Shown: piece by piece, positions 42,450 to 51,760 of the stretch
How positions within the stretch are numbered: position 1 is the stretch's first letter
Layout of the letters: each line of letters starts with the position of its first letter
From: Azospirillum sp. B21
GTDB lineage: Bacteria; Pseudomonadota; Alphaproteobacteria; Azospirillales; Azospirillaceae
DNA: 64,000 bases
Assembly (NCBI RefSeq): GCF_008364825.1
Contig: NZ_VTTO01000004.1
Location: 428,445 to 492,444 of the forward strand
Direction of reading: 5' to 3'
Program-made: the position numbers and the translations under genes
Notes under the pieces: generated by a model
The model's database searches: none
Told to the model about the DNA's origin: nothing
What the model saw: the letters and a program-made list of their open reading frames with translations, nothing else

Positions 42450-42881
42450 TTAAGACTCAGATTTATCGGCACGCCGCTTGCGCGGGACGCCGTACAGTTC
42501 CAGCCGATGGCCGATCAGGTCATAGCCCAGTTCGCGGGCAATGCTTTCCTTCAGCCGTTCCATTTCATCATTGGTGAACTCTATGACTTCACCGGAATCG
42601 ACATCGATCAGATGATGGTGGTGATCGGTTCTTGCTTCCTCATAGCGCGCGCGTCCATCGCCGAAATCGAGGCGGTCGATCACATGCGCTTCCTCGAACA
42701 GCCGCATCGTCCGGTAGACGGTTGCGATGGAAATGCGCGGGTCGATGGCGGATGCGCGGCGATGCACCTCCTCCACGTCGGGATGGTCCGTCGCCTCCGA
42801 CAGCACGCGCGAGATCACGCGGCGCTGGTCGGTCATCTTCAATCCCTTCTTCACGCACAATTCTTCGAGGCGCGAGGGCAT
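42450..42881 (-). CDS. fur: Fur family metal-responsive regulator (Fur/Mur type)
   Basis: The 143-residue regulator has a winged helix (MTDQRRVISRVLSEATDHPDVEEVHRRA) and a dimerisation domain with the metal site YEEARTDHHHHLIDVDSGEVIEF. It lacks the C-x2-C structural-zinc pairs of E. coli Fur, as do the alphaproteobacterial Fur/Mur proteins that respond to iron or manganese. ATG 42881 (MPSRLEEL) has AGGGG at six bases; ATG 42887 is possible. The 382 bases upstream hold no gene, and no convincing Fur box was found there. Confidence 0.92.
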   Translation of the reverse strand: MPSRLEELCVKKGLKMTDQRRVISRVLSEATDHPDVEEVHRRASAIDPRISIATVYRTMRLFEEAHVIDRLDFGDGRARYEEARTDHHHHLIDVDSGEVIEFTNDEMERLKESIARELGYDLIGHRLELYGVPRKRRADKSES

Positions 42882-43263
42882 GGACATCCCCTGTAATCCT
42901 GTTCTGTGTGACGGGCGGCGGATCGCCCCTCCGGGTCTCCCTGATGCCCGGGATGCCGACAGCGAAGGCCGGCCGGACGGACAAGCCCGGTCGGCCGAAC
43001 GCGGCACCCCGAATACCCGACCATCATACTGTGTTTCGGAACCATTCTCAAATGCCCAGGTCACGGCCGGACGGACGAACGTGCAAAAGCCTCTCCTTCC
43101 ATGGTTATAGGACTTTTGTATGGGTCTGTGGCGGGGTGGATGGTCGGAGCGGAAACCAATTGCTCATAATCCGCTGCTAGGTTTTGCCGTTGGAGCGCCG
43201 CGCATCCTGCGACCGGTGCCGACCGGGCATGATCGCGCCGGAGAAGGGAGGGGGTGAGACGCC
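42882..43263. other. 382-base intergenic region between fur and a histidine kinase gene
   Basis: This is the divergent promoter region. It has several open frames without coding character. An A/T-richer stretch near 43020-43060 and 43100-43130 may hold promoters. No tRNA, repeat or clear operator was seen. Confidence 0.5.
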
Positions 43264-44472
43264 GTGACGCCATTCGATCCGCCGCTTCCCGCCGCGGCCG
43301 CCATGCCGGAGGCGCACATGGACGAACCCGCCTTCACCGCCGCCGGGCTGGCGGTTCCGGTGCCGCCGCTGGTGCACGGACAGGATTGTGCCGCCGCCGC
43401 CGCCCGTTTCAACCGCCAGCCCGATTTGCCCGCCCTGCCGGTGGTCGACGGCGAGGGCTGCGTTGTCGGCCTGCTGGAGCGCAGCCGTCTTCCGCCGGAC
43501 GGGGGAATGGATGCCACGATTGTAGAGGTGTCCGCTCTCATGGACCGGCATCCCCTGCTGGTGGAGGGGACGACCCCGCTGGCGGAGATCGGACGGCGGC
43601 TGGCCCGGCTGAAGCCGGCGGCGCTGGTGACCGGCTTCCTGGTGGTGGACCAGGGCCGCTATCTGGGCGTCGGCACGGTGACCGGGCTGATGGCGCGCTC
43701 CGCCGAACAGACGGATCTGCGTGCCCGCCAGCTGGAGGAGGCGCGCCGGCAGGCTGAACGGGCGATCCGGGCCAAGACCGCCTTCCTCGCCAACATGAGC
43801 CACGAGATCCGCACGCCGCTGACCGCGATGATGGGATTCGCCGAGCTGCTGGAGCAGGAGGTGGCAGGACCGCACGCCATCCCGCTCTACCGCGACTATG
43901 CCCGCGACATCGCCGAGAGCGGCCGGCACCTGATGGAGCTGATCAACGACCTGCTCGACCTGTCCAAGGCCGATGCCGACCGGCTGGAGCTGGTGGACGG
44001 GACGGTGGACGTGGTGCGGGTGGCGATCGGCACGGGGCGGCTGCTGGCCGAACGGGCGGGGCGCCATGGCGTCCGCATCGTCACCGCCGTGCCCACGGAC
44101 TTGCCGCCGTTGCGCGCGGATGAACGCAAGCTGCGCCAGATGCTGCTGAACCTGCTGTCGAACGCGGTGAAGTTCACGCCGGTCGACGGGGTGGTGACGC
44201 TGGGCGCCCGCGTGGCGGCCGACGGCACGCTGTGGCTGTCGGTGCACGACACCGGCATCGGCATGACCGGGGAGGAGTTGGCGAAGGCGCTGGAACCCTG
44301 GGGCCAGATCGACAGCGCGCTGGCTCGCACCCAGGTCGGTACCGGGCTGGGCCTGCCGCTGACCAAGCGCCTGATCGAACTGCATGGCGGCCGCCTGGAC
44401 GTCGTCAGCCGCCGCGACGAGGGCACCGTCATGTCGCTGGTGTTCCCGCCGGAGCGTGTGGGGCGGGGGTAG
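43264..44472 (+). CDS. Soluble histidine kinase with N-terminal CBS pair
   Basis: The 402-residue kinase has an N-terminal CBS-like pair (about residues 20-150; LPALPVVDGEGCVVGLLER and GFLVVDQGRYLGVGTVTGLM). A helix leads to the H-box NMSHEIRTPLTAMMGFAELL, then the N-box LLNLLSNAVKFT, G1 DTGIGM and G2 GTGLGLPLTKRL. All catalytic motifs are intact, and there are no membrane helices. It probably senses an adenine nucleotide or energy state in the cytoplasm; the cognate regulator is not adjacent. It starts with GTG 43264, with GGGAGG further upstream than usual. Confidence 0.87.
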   Translation: MTPFDPPLPAAAAMPEAHMDEPAFTAAGLAVPVPPLVHGQDCAAAAARFNRQPDLPALPVVDGEGCVVGLLERSRLPPDGGMDATIVEVSALMDRHPLLVEGTTPLAEIGRRLARLKPAALVTGFLVVDQGRYLGVGTVTGLMARSAEQTDLRARQLEEARRQAERAIRAKTAFLANMSHEIRTPLTAMMGFAELLEQEVAGPHAIPLYRDYARDIAESGRHLMELINDLLDLSKADADRLELVDGTVDVVRVAIGTGRLLAERAGRHGVRIVTAVPTDLPPLRADERKLRQMLLNLLSNAVKFTPVDGVVTLGARVAADGTLWLSVHDTGIGMTGEELAKALEPWGQIDSALARTQVGTGLGLPLTKRLIELHGGRLDVVSRRDEGTVMSLVFPPERVGRG

Positions 44473-44478
44473 AATGGA

Positions 44479-44515
44479 AAAGCCCCCTCCTCCGGGGAGG
44501 AGAGGGCCTTTCCTT
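44479..44515. terminator. Bidirectional terminator between the kinase gene and htpG
   Basis: CCCTCCTCC and GGAGGAGAGGG form the stem, flanked by AAAA on one side and CTTTCCTT on the other. It serves both convergent genes. Confidence 0.75.
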
Positions 44516-44540
44516 CAGGCTTTCCTGTGGATGGCGATCC

Positions 44541-46421
44541 TTACGCCAGCCCCTTCTCCATCGCGCTCGCCAGGCGGCGGGCGAAGGCGGCGGGGTCGGG
44601 CAGGGGCTCGCCCTCGACGATGCGGGCCTGGTCGAGCAGCAGCCATGCCGCATCCTCCAGCGCGTCGGTGGCGCCGCTACCCTTGGCCCGTTCGGCCAGC
44701 CGCTTGATCAGGGCGTGGGACGGGTTGATCTCCAGAATGCGCTTGCCGACCTCGCCGTTCAGCTGCTTGTGCTGCTTCAGCAGGCGTTCCAGATGCATGT
44801 CCATGTCATTGTCGTCGGCGACCAGACAGACGGCACTGTCGGTCAGGCGTTCGGACTTGCGGACATCCTTCACCACGTCGGACAGGGTCAGCTTCAGCAG
44901 GGCCAGCAGGTCGGTCAGTTCGCTCTCCGGCGCCTTCTCCTCCGGCTTCTCGGGCTCCTCGCCCTTGATCTTGCCGAGATCGGCGCCGCCGCGGGTCACC
45001 GACTTGAACGGCTTGCCGTCATAGACGCCGACCGACGGCATCCAGAACTCGTCCACCGGGTCGGTCAGCAGCAGCACCTCGACGCCCTTGGCCTTGAAGC
45101 CCTCCAGCTGCGGGCTGCGCAGCAGGGTGTCGATGTCGTCGCCGCTGATGGTGTAGATGGCGTCCTGGCCTTCCTTCATGCGGGCGACATACTGCTCCAG
45201 CGAGACGAGATCCTCGCCGGCGGTGGTGCGGAAGCGCAGCAGCTTCAGCAATTCGTCCCGGTGCTCGTAATCCTCATAGAGGCCTTCCTTCAGCACCGCG
45301 CCGAAATTCTCCCAGAAGCTGTCGTATTCGGCCGCGTTCTCGGTGTCCTTGGCCTTCTTCGACAGTTCCGACAGGACGCGCCGGGTGATGCCGGCCTTGA
45401 TCTTGGCCAGCATCGGGTTGTGCTGCAGCATCTCGCGGCTGATGTTCAGCGGCAGATCCTCGCTGTCGACCACGCCGCGCAGGAAGCGCAGGTAGGGCGG
45501 GATCAGCCCTTCCGCCGCGTCGGTGATGAAGACGCGCTTGACGTACAGCTTCACCCGGTGGGCGCGCTTGGGGTCGAACAGGTCGAAGGGCTTGGTCGAG
45601 GGGACGTAGAGCAGGTTGGTGTATTCCAGCGCCCCTTCGGCCCGCCAGTGCAGGGTCAGCCACGGATCGTCGAAGGCGTGGCCGACATGGTGGTAGAATT
45701 CCTTGTATTGGTCGGCGGTGATCTCCGACTTCGACCGGGTCCACAGGGCCGACGCGCTGTTGAGCGCCTTGGCGTCGTCACCCTCGCCGAACAGGATCGG
45801 GATGGCGATGTGGTCGGAATATTTGCGGACGATGCCGCCCAGTCGGGCCTCGTCAAGATACTCGTCGTCGCCGTCGCGCAGATGCAGGACGATCTTCGTG
45901 CCGCGCGACAGGCCGTCGGCCTCGGCGATGGTGAACTCGCCCTTGCCGTCGGATTCCCAACGCCAGCCATGGGCCTCGCCGGCCTTGCGGGTCAGCACCG
46001 TGACCTTGTCGGCGGCCATGAAGGCGGAATAGAAGCCGACGCCGAACTGGCCGATCAGGTTGACGTCCTTCTTGCCGTCACCCTTCTCCGCACCTTCCAG
46101 CGACTTCATGAAGGCGGCGGTGCCGGAGCGGGCGATGGTGCCGAGATTCTCGACCAGATCCTCGCGGTTCATGCCGATGCCGTTGTCGGCGACGGTCAGG
46201 GTCCGCGCGTCCTTGTCGACCAGCAGGCGGACCTTGAGGTTCGGATCGTCGGCCGAGAGTTCCGGCTGGGTCAGCGCCGCGTAGCGCAGGCGGTCGCAGG
46301 CGTCCGACGCGTTGGAGACCAGTTCGCGCAGGAACACTTCCTTCTCGCTGTAGAGCGAGTGGGCGACGATGTCGAGCAGACGGCTGACCTCGGCTTGAAA
46401 ACTGAGCCGTTCCTCGGTCAT
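44541..46421 (-). CDS. htpG: Molecular chaperone HtpG (Hsp90)
   Basis: The 626-residue ATP-dependent chaperone has an N-terminal GHKL ATPase domain (ELVSNASDACDRLRY, VADNGIGMNRE, GQFGVGFYSAFM), a middle domain (the catalytic-loop region GVVDSEDLPLNISREMLQ) and a C-terminal dimerisation domain. The length is normal. The gene begins MTEERLSFQAEVSRLL. It is monocistronic, followed by a bidirectional terminator. No heat-shock promoter was identified with confidence. Confidence 0.98.
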   Translation of the reverse strand: MTEERLSFQAEVSRLLDIVAHSLYSEKEVFLRELVSNASDACDRLRYAALTQPELSADDPNLKVRLLVDKDARTLTVADNGIGMNREDLVENLGTIARSGTAAFMKSLEGAEKGDGKKDVNLIGQFGVGFYSAFMAADKVTVLTRKAGEAHGWRWESDGKGEFTIAEADGLSRGTKIVLHLRDGDDEYLDEARLGGIVRKYSDHIAIPILFGEGDDAKALNSASALWTRSKSEITADQYKEFYHHVGHAFDDPWLTLHWRAEGALEYTNLLYVPSTKPFDLFDPKRAHRVKLYVKRVFITDAAEGLIPPYLRFLRGVVDSEDLPLNISREMLQHNPMLAKIKAGITRRVLSELSKKAKDTENAAEYDSFWENFGAVLKEGLYEDYEHRDELLKLLRFRTTAGEDLVSLEQYVARMKEGQDAIYTISGDDIDTLLRSPQLEGFKAKGVEVLLLTDPVDEFWMPSVGVYDGKPFKSVTRGGADLGKIKGEEPEKPEEKAPESELTDLLALLKLTLSDVVKDVRKSERLTDSAVCLVADDNDMDMHLERLLKQHKQLNGEVGKRILEINPSHALIKRLAERAKGSGATDALEDAAWLLLDQARIVEGEPLPDPAAFARRLASAMEKGLA

Positions 46422-46570
46422 GGGGGCACCTTCGTTGGTTTTGCACGGGTGGTGGCGTCAAGACGGCGGAGATATGTGAAAGCGTCCCGGCCGTTCAAGA
46501 GGCTTGTGCCGTGCAACCGCGGGAGGTGTGCGGCGGGGTGTCGCGGTTGGGGGAGGTGTCGGCTGACGAT

Positions 46571-46677
46571 GCCCCTACCCTGACCCTCCCCCGCTGGGCG
46601 GGGGAGGGGATAGGCGCTTGATTGGCAAAGCGGCGGCAGTCCCTCCCCCGCTCAGCGGGGGAGGTTAGGTGGGGGTC
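46571..46677. repeat. Composite palindromic element, 107 bp
   Basis: Two hairpins (CCTCCCCCGC/GCGGGGGAGG types), inverted relative to each other, are separated by TTGGCAAAGCGGCGGCAGT. The ends are GCCCCTACCCTGACC... and ...TTAGGTGGGGGTC. It lies between the htpG start and the end of the next exported-protein gene. Confidence 0.78.
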
Positions 46678-46687
46678 TAACTTTCCC

Positions 46688-48340
46688 TTATTTCTTCTTC
46701 GGCGCCGGAGCCGGCGCCGGAGCCGGCTCGGGCTCGCCGCCGCCCGCCAGCAGCGGGGTCATGTCGGCGCCGTTCAGCAGGAGCTGGCCGGCCTCCGTCA
46801 CGTCGATCTTGTAGGTGCGTATCTCGGCGCCGCTGTCGTCCTTGCCGGCCTGACCCAGGGCCTGGATCATCGCCAGCCCGCCCAGCAGGTCCTGCGTCTC
46901 CTTGTCGGGCTTGGCGCCCGGCGCCGGCTGCATCGCCTTCACGGCGGCGTCGATGCCGCGCAGCAGGACGGTGGCGCCGCCGGTGACGCCGAAGGCGGCC
47001 GGGGTCGCGACCTTCAGGGCGCCGGTGGCGGTGCCGGCGGTGGCGGGGGTGTCGAGGTTCAGCGCGTCGATGCGCAGCTCGGTCCCGGCCTCGCCCATCG
47101 CGGCCATCGCCTGCTGCATGATGACCTCGGACGACGGCGGGGGCGGCGGGGCCTTGGCCGGCTTGGCGCCCTTCTTCGGCGGCGGGGCCTCCTCCGCCTC
47201 GGCGGTCTTGGCCAGTTCGGTGAAGGCCTTCCACAAGGCGGTGTTCGGCAGCTTGGCGACCGACAGCTTCATTTCGAATGCGCGCGGGGTGAAGGCGGCG
47301 GGGGCCGGCGACGGCGTCATGACGAAGTCGCGGGCCTCGATGCCCATGCTGACGGTCGACTGTGCCTGGTCCAGATCGGTCAGGCCGCTGCGGAAGGCGA
47401 GCTGGCCCAGCGTGATCGTCATGCCGTCTTCGGGATTGACGACCGACAGGTTCGACATGCGCATCGCGCCGGTGATGCCGCCGAACATGCCCTGCATCTT
47501 CGGCAGCAGCTCCGAAGGCGTCGGCGGCACGCCGCGGGCGGCGGCCTGCTCCGACAGCTTCTGCAGCGCGCTGACCTTGGTCAGGTCGACCCGGCTGTAG
47601 GCGGCCTCGGCGGTGACCCCGCCGATCCTCATCAGTTCCTTGTTCTTCTCGTCCAGCACCGACAGGCCGCCGAAGGCGAAGGCTGCCGGGCCGCTCCACA
47701 GCGTGGCGCCGCCGGCGCCGGCCTCCGGCTTCAGGTCCTGGACCATGGTCATGGAGGCGATGGAGATCTTGCCCTTGCCGTCTGCGGCGCTGACGGCGAT
47801 ATCGTTGAAGGCGCCGTCCACGGCCAGCAGGGTCTCCAGCGTGCCAGACCAGGTGCTGGTGAAGGACTGCTTGCCGATGGAGATGGTGGCCGCGTCGACA
47901 TACTCGTCGTTGTCGTCCAGGTTCTGCACCTTGATCGCGCTGGGCAGCGTGATAGAGACGCCATACTGGCCGTCGTCCTTCGGCGTCACCGACAAGAGGA
48001 CGGTGCCGATGTCGAACAGGGTGCCTTCGGCATCCTCGGCCGACAGGCGCGGCAGGGCGACGTCGTAATGGTCGCCGGCCGGCTTGACGGTCGGGTCACC
48101 CTGCCATTCGAAACCGATGCCCTCGCCTTCCTCGGTGGGTGGCGGGAACCAGCGGGGCAGATCCTTCTTCAGCGACGCGGCGAGCGCCTTGGCGCCGGCC
48201 TCGTCGACCGCGGGGGCGGCGTGGGCGGCCTGGGAGAGTGGCCAGCCGGCGACCAGCGCCAGCATGCCGCCGGCGATCAGGGCGGGCCGCAGGGAACGGA
48301 CCGGCAGGGCCGGGACGGACGAAAGACGGCGCAGACGCAT
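46688..48340 (-). CDS. Exported protein of unknown function
   Basis: The 550-residue product has a signal peptide (LRPALIAGGMLALVAGWPLSQAAHA). The long beta-rich body has repeated amphipathic strands and internal similarity of the type MSNLSVVNPEDGMTITLGQLAF, typical of periplasmic lipid-binding or AsmA/DUF945-like proteins. It ends in a Pro/Ala repeat (EPEPAPAPAPAP). No family could be fixed. It is probably periplasmic or outer-membrane associated. It is monocistronic, with a palindromic element downstream. Confidence 0.75.
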   Translation of the reverse strand: MRLRRLSSVPALPVRSLRPALIAGGMLALVAGWPLSQAAHAAPAVDEAGAKALAASLKKDLPRWFPPPTEEGEGIGFEWQGDPTVKPAGDHYDVALPRLSAEDAEGTLFDIGTVLLSVTPKDDGQYGVSITLPSAIKVQNLDDNDEYVDAATISIGKQSFTSTWSGTLETLLAVDGAFNDIAVSAADGKGKISIASMTMVQDLKPEAGAGGATLWSGPAAFAFGGLSVLDEKNKELMRIGGVTAEAAYSRVDLTKVSALQKLSEQAAARGVPPTPSELLPKMQGMFGGITGAMRMSNLSVVNPEDGMTITLGQLAFRSGLTDLDQAQSTVSMGIEARDFVMTPSPAPAAFTPRAFEMKLSVAKLPNTALWKAFTELAKTAEAEEAPPPKKGAKPAKAPPPPPSSEVIMQQAMAAMGEAGTELRIDALNLDTPATAGTATGALKVATPAAFGVTGGATVLLRGIDAAVKAMQPAPGAKPDKETQDLLGGLAMIQALGQAGKDDSGAEIRTYKIDVTEAGQLLLNGADMTPLLAGGGEPEPAPAPAPAPKKK

Positions 48341-48435
48341 CGAGGAACAACTCCCAACTTACGATTTTGGGAGCACGTTAAGCCTGATACGCGAGGCCGG
48401 TCCATGCCTCTGATGCGTCAGTTCCTAAGAGAGCA

Positions 48436-49104
48436 TTAAAAATCCAGATCGGCGTAGTGCCGGGGCGGCGGGCAACCGGTGATGTTGTCGGCCAGCAGGG
48501 CGCGGAAGCTGGGGCGCGACTTGATGCGGGCATACCAGTCCTTGGCTTCCGGGCTGCGGTCCCACGGCACGTTGTCGATATAGTCCAGGCAGGACAGTTG
48601 GGCCGCGGCGGCAATGTCGGCCAGCGTGAAGGCGGTTCCCGCCAGCCAGGGCCGCCGTTCCGACAGGAAGGCGATGTAGTCGAGGTGGTAGGTGATGTTG
48701 GCCAGACCGGCGCGAATCGCCGGCGCGAAGGGATGGCCCTGGCCGGACAGCCGCTTGATCAGCTTCTCGCCCACCAGATTCTCGCCCACCTCTCGTTCGA
48801 ACTTGTGCAGGAACCAGTCGGCGATCCGCCGCACCTCCGCCCGCGCCGCAACCTCCCGCGGCAGCAGGGGAGTGTCGGGATAGGCCTCCTCCAGATATTC
48901 GATCACGGCGAGGCCGCCGGCGACGACGGTCCCATCCTCCTCCACCAGCACCGGCACCTCGCCGGCGGGGTTCATCTTCAGGAAGTCGGTGCGCCTCTCC
49001 CATGGTTTTTCGACCACGGGTTCGAAGGGAAGGCCCTTCTCGGCGAGCATGACGCGCGCGACGCGCGACAGGGGGTGGATCGGGTGGTGGTACAGGGTTC
49101 GCAT
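48436..49104 (-). CDS. Glutathione S-transferase family protein
   Basis: The 222-residue protein has an N-terminal thioredoxin-fold domain with a Ser in the catalytic region (YHHPIHPLSRVARVML), the cis-Pro loop GEVPVLVEEDG and the GSH-binding VIEYLEEAYP. An all-helical C-terminal domain follows, with the N-capping motif TLADIAAAAQL. It probably conjugates or reduces with glutathione; the substrate is unknown. ATG 49104 is the natural start. Confidence 0.92.
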   Translation of the reverse strand: MRTLYHHPIHPLSRVARVMLAEKGLPFEPVVEKPWERRTDFLKMNPAGEVPVLVEEDGTVVAGGLAVIEYLEEAYPDTPLLPREVAARAEVRRIADWFLHKFEREVGENLVGEKLIKRLSGQGHPFAPAIRAGLANITYHLDYIAFLSERRPWLAGTAFTLADIAAAAQLSCLDYIDNVPWDRSPEAKDWYARIKSRPSFRALLADNITGCPPPRHYADLDF

Positions 49105-49238
49105 GGCGGCGGGACTTTACCGCAATGCGGCACGTGAAAACAGCCCGCGCATCGGCGCTTGCGCGTCTCGTTGGGGGAGGGTTGACGCGGCTTCCGGCAA
49201 GAGAGGCGGCAATGGAAGGTGGCGGAGGAGCGGGCTTC

Positions 49239-49700
49239 TCACCCCGCCCGCGACAGGCGATAGAGCACCAGCGCGTCCCCTTCGTCGGACGGCGCGTCAA
49301 CCGGCGTCCAGCCGTTGCGTTCGTAGAAGGCGCGGGCGGCGGCGTTGCGGGCGGCGCAGGCCAGTTCGGCCGGGCGCTGGCCGCCGTGCAGCAGGCCCAG
49401 AGCTTCGCGCAGCAGGGCGGAACCGATGCCGCGCTTGTGCCATCCGGGGTCGATGAACAGGTTGTGGATGATGCGGGCCTGCGGATCGAGGGAGACGAAG
49501 CCGACCACCGTCCCCTCCGCCTCGGCGACCAGCACCGCATCCTCGCGCACGCAGTCGTAATAATCATCCAGCCTGAAGCGGTCGGCGGGCTGCCAGGAAA
49601 AGGCTTGGCGGCGGCCATGCAGGAAGATCTCGGCGCAGCGCGGCGCGTCGGCGCTGCGGACGGAACGGATTGCGATGCCCCTCCCTTCGCCGGCCGGCAT
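49239..49700 (-). CDS. GNAT family N-acetyltransferase
   Basis: The 153-residue enzyme has the acetyl-CoA-binding motif A (IHNLFIDPGWHKRGIGSALLREAL, with the R/Q-x-x-G-x-G loop HKRGIG) and the C-terminal strand-helix NAAARAFYERNGWTPVD. It would transfer an acetyl group to an unknown amine. ATG 49700 (MPAGEGRG), close to GGAGGAGG, is preferred over an upstream start at 49742. Confidence 0.9.
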   Translation of the reverse strand: MPAGEGRGIAIRSVRSADAPRCAEIFLHGRRQAFSWQPADRFRLDDYYDCVREDAVLVAEAEGTVVGFVSLDPQARIIHNLFIDPGWHKRGIGSALLREALGLLHGGQRPAELACAARNAAARAFYERNGWTPVDAPSDEGDALVLYRLSRAG

Positions 49701-49817
49701 GCCTCCTCCCCTCTGCCCGTTGCGGTCGATCGTCTGGATCAACCGGATGGGAAGCAGGATATTCCCTCGGTGGGGCGGCGGGGAACGCTCCTTTCGTCTC
49801 GTCCCGAGAACGGAGCC

Positions 49818-51092
49818 TCAGCGTGCCGTCTTCTCCCCGGCCGGCTTGTCTCCGACGGCTTTATCCCCGGTGCCGGCGCCGTTCTCCGGCGCGGATGCGG
49901 GCGCGCGGTTCTCCTCGTTGGCGGCGTTGCCCAGCAGGCCGGCCTCCCGGTAATAGCGCTCCGCTCCCGGATGCAGGGGGACGGAGACGTTGGCGACTGC
50001 GCGGGCGGGGTCGAAATTGCGGCCCTGCGGATGCCCGTCGGCCAGGATGCGGCGGGTGTTCTCGTGCCACAGCGCCCGGACGATGCCGTAGATCAGGTCC
50101 GCGTTGCGGTCGGCGCGGGTCAGCAGCTCCGCCCCCAGGCTCAGCGTCGGGGTGGGGGCGCTGCCGGGATAGGCGTTGGCAGGGATCTCGTCATCGATAT
50201 AGAAGCGCTGGGTCCGCAGCAGCCGGGCGGCCGGCTCGCCATCCAGCGGCACCAGCCGGATCGGCACGCGCGCCGCCACGTCCGCGACCGCCGATACCGG
50301 ATAGCCGCCGACCATGAAGAAGCCGTCCAGTTCGCCCTTGGCCAACCGGTCGGCCGCCATGCCGGGCTTGAGATAGTGCGGCGTGATCGTCGTTTCCGAC
50401 AGGCCGTAGGCGTCCAGGATCAGCCGCGCCTCCACCAGCGTGCCCGACCCTTCCTCGCCCAATGAGATGCTGCGGCCCTTCAGGTCGGCCATGCGGTCGA
50501 TGAATCCGTCGGACCGGACGACGATCTGGATCGCCTCCGCATAGAGCATGCCGAGCGAGCGCAGCTCCGCGAAGGGGCGCTTGCCGGTGAAACTGCCGGT
50601 GCCGCTGTAGGCCCAGAAGGCGACGTCGGCCTGGGCGAAGCCGGCCTCCACCGTGCCGGCGCGCAGCAACTCGATGTTGTCGACGGAGCCGTTGCTGGCC
50701 TGCGCCACCACGATCAGGCCGGGGATGCCGCAGCTTCCGCCCTTGTCGCAGGGGCGGGATCCCGGCGGGTTGGAGATGGCGTTGGCGATCAGCCCACCGA
50801 TCGGGAAATAGGTGCCGGCGGTGGTGCCGGTGCCGATGCGGAAATAGCGCAGGTCCTGCGCCGCCGCCGGCCGTCCTCCTCCCAACGCCAGACCGCCGGC
50901 GGAAGCCAGCAGCGGCGGCAGCGCCAACGCGCCCAACAGGCGGCCCAGCAGTCGCCGGCGGGTCAGTTGGCTGATCGGGGGGACCGCATCGGAATGAGTC
51001 TGAAGCCCCGGAGAGGAGAGCCCCGGCGGGGTAAGGCAGGCTTTGGCGGCTGCGCGGGGCACCGGGGCGTTCCGTTCGTCTGGCCCGGTCAT
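49818..51092 (-). CDS. TAXI family TRAP transporter solute-binding protein
   Basis: The protein has about 424 residues. An Arg-rich N-terminal region and hydrophobic segment (TRRRLLGRLLGALALPPLLASAGGLALGG), resembling a Tat signal, precede the TAXI domain. The domain shows IGTGTTAGTYFPIGGLIAN, SNGSVDNIELLRAGTVEAGFAQADVA and LKGRSISLGEEGSGTLVEA. TAXI proteins deliver organic acids to TRAP permeases, but no DctQM-like genes are nearby. The C-terminal 30 residues are low-complexity. The start is uncertain (ATG 51092 or TTG 51119). Confidence 0.87.
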   Translation of the reverse strand: MTGPDERNAPVPRAAAKACLTPPGLSSPGLQTHSDAVPPISQLTRRRLLGRLLGALALPPLLASAGGLALGGGRPAAAQDLRYFRIGTGTTAGTYFPIGGLIANAISNPPGSRPCDKGGSCGIPGLIVVAQASNGSVDNIELLRAGTVEAGFAQADVAFWAYSGTGSFTGKRPFAELRSLGMLYAEAIQIVVRSDGFIDRMADLKGRSISLGEEGSGTLVEARLILDAYGLSETTITPHYLKPGMAADRLAKGELDGFFMVGGYPVSAVADVAARVPIRLVPLDGEPAARLLRTQRFYIDDEIPANAYPGSAPTPTLSLGAELLTRADRNADLIYGIVRALWHENTRRILADGHPQGRNFDPARAVANVSVPLHPGAERYYREAGLLGNAANEENRAPASAPENGAGTGDKAVGDKPAGEKTAR

Positions 51093-51157
51093 CCGGGCTG
51101 GGAAGAGGGGTGCCTTCAAAGATTTCCGCGCAACCCCCTCATTTCAAGGCCAACCGG

Positions 51158-51652
51158 TCAAATCACGCCGACGAGGTCGAGAACGCCCGCGACTGCTACC
51201 GCACCGCCACACACGCGCACCGCCCGGTCCGACTCGGCCTGCGTCACCGCGATCGACAGGCCGAGCCCGCCGCAGGCCACCAGCATCAGTCCGGCGGCGA
51301 AGCCGGCCCAGTAGAGCGGCGGCCCCTGGTGGGCGTGGCCGTGGAACACCGCGGCGACCGCGGCGACCAGAACCGCCAGCACGGCCGGCGCCCGTACCCC
51401 CAGCGCCACCAGCGATCCGATCACGACCAGCGACGCCGCCAGCCCCGGCCCGGCATAGGGCAGCCGCAGCCCCATCTGCGCGGCGAAGCCCGCCGCCAGC
51501 GCCGCAGTCACGGCGGCGGCCGGCACCTGCCAGACCGCAGTGCCGCCGGCCTGTCCCGCCCACATGCCGATGCCGAGGATGCCCAGCAGATGCTGCAGCA
51601 CCCACACCGGCGTGGTCAGCCCGTTGCCGAAGGCCCCCGTCACCGTCGTCAT
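51158..51652 (-). CDS. HupE/UreJ-like membrane protein
   Basis: The 164-residue protein has about five to six hydrophobic helices and the family's HAHQ motif (VFHGHAHQGPP). HupE/UreJ proteins are thought to transport nickel or cobalt for hydrogenase or urease. The N-terminal histidine-rich HPLxGxDH motif of the family is reduced here to QHLLGILGIGMWAG, so metal transport is uncertain. No hydrogenase or urease gene is visible in the window. Confidence 0.72.
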   Translation of the reverse strand: MTTVTGAFGNGLTTPVWVLQHLLGILGIGMWAGQAGGTAVWQVPAAAVTAALAAGFAAQMGLRLPYAGPGLAASLVVIGSLVALGVRAPAVLAVLVAAVAAVFHGHAHQGPPLYWAGFAAGLMLVACGGLGLSIAVTQAESDRAVRVCGGAVAVAGVLDLVGVI

Positions 51653-51760
51653 GCGCCCGCATCCTCCATCCGTTCCGAATCACGGGGCCGGTATGGCGGC
51701 AGAGCGGGTGCGGGGTCAAGCCGCCAAGGCGGAGGTTGCAGGGAAGGTGCTGCCGGAAGA

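Noticed and set aside
42882..43263. Fur box before fur
   Set aside because: A stretch near 43030-43060 has weak GAGAATGG-type similarity but no convincing 19-bp palindrome.
44232..46583. 783-residue open frame on the plus strand
   Set aside because: It overlaps the histidine kinase end and runs antisense to htpG; no domain is visible.
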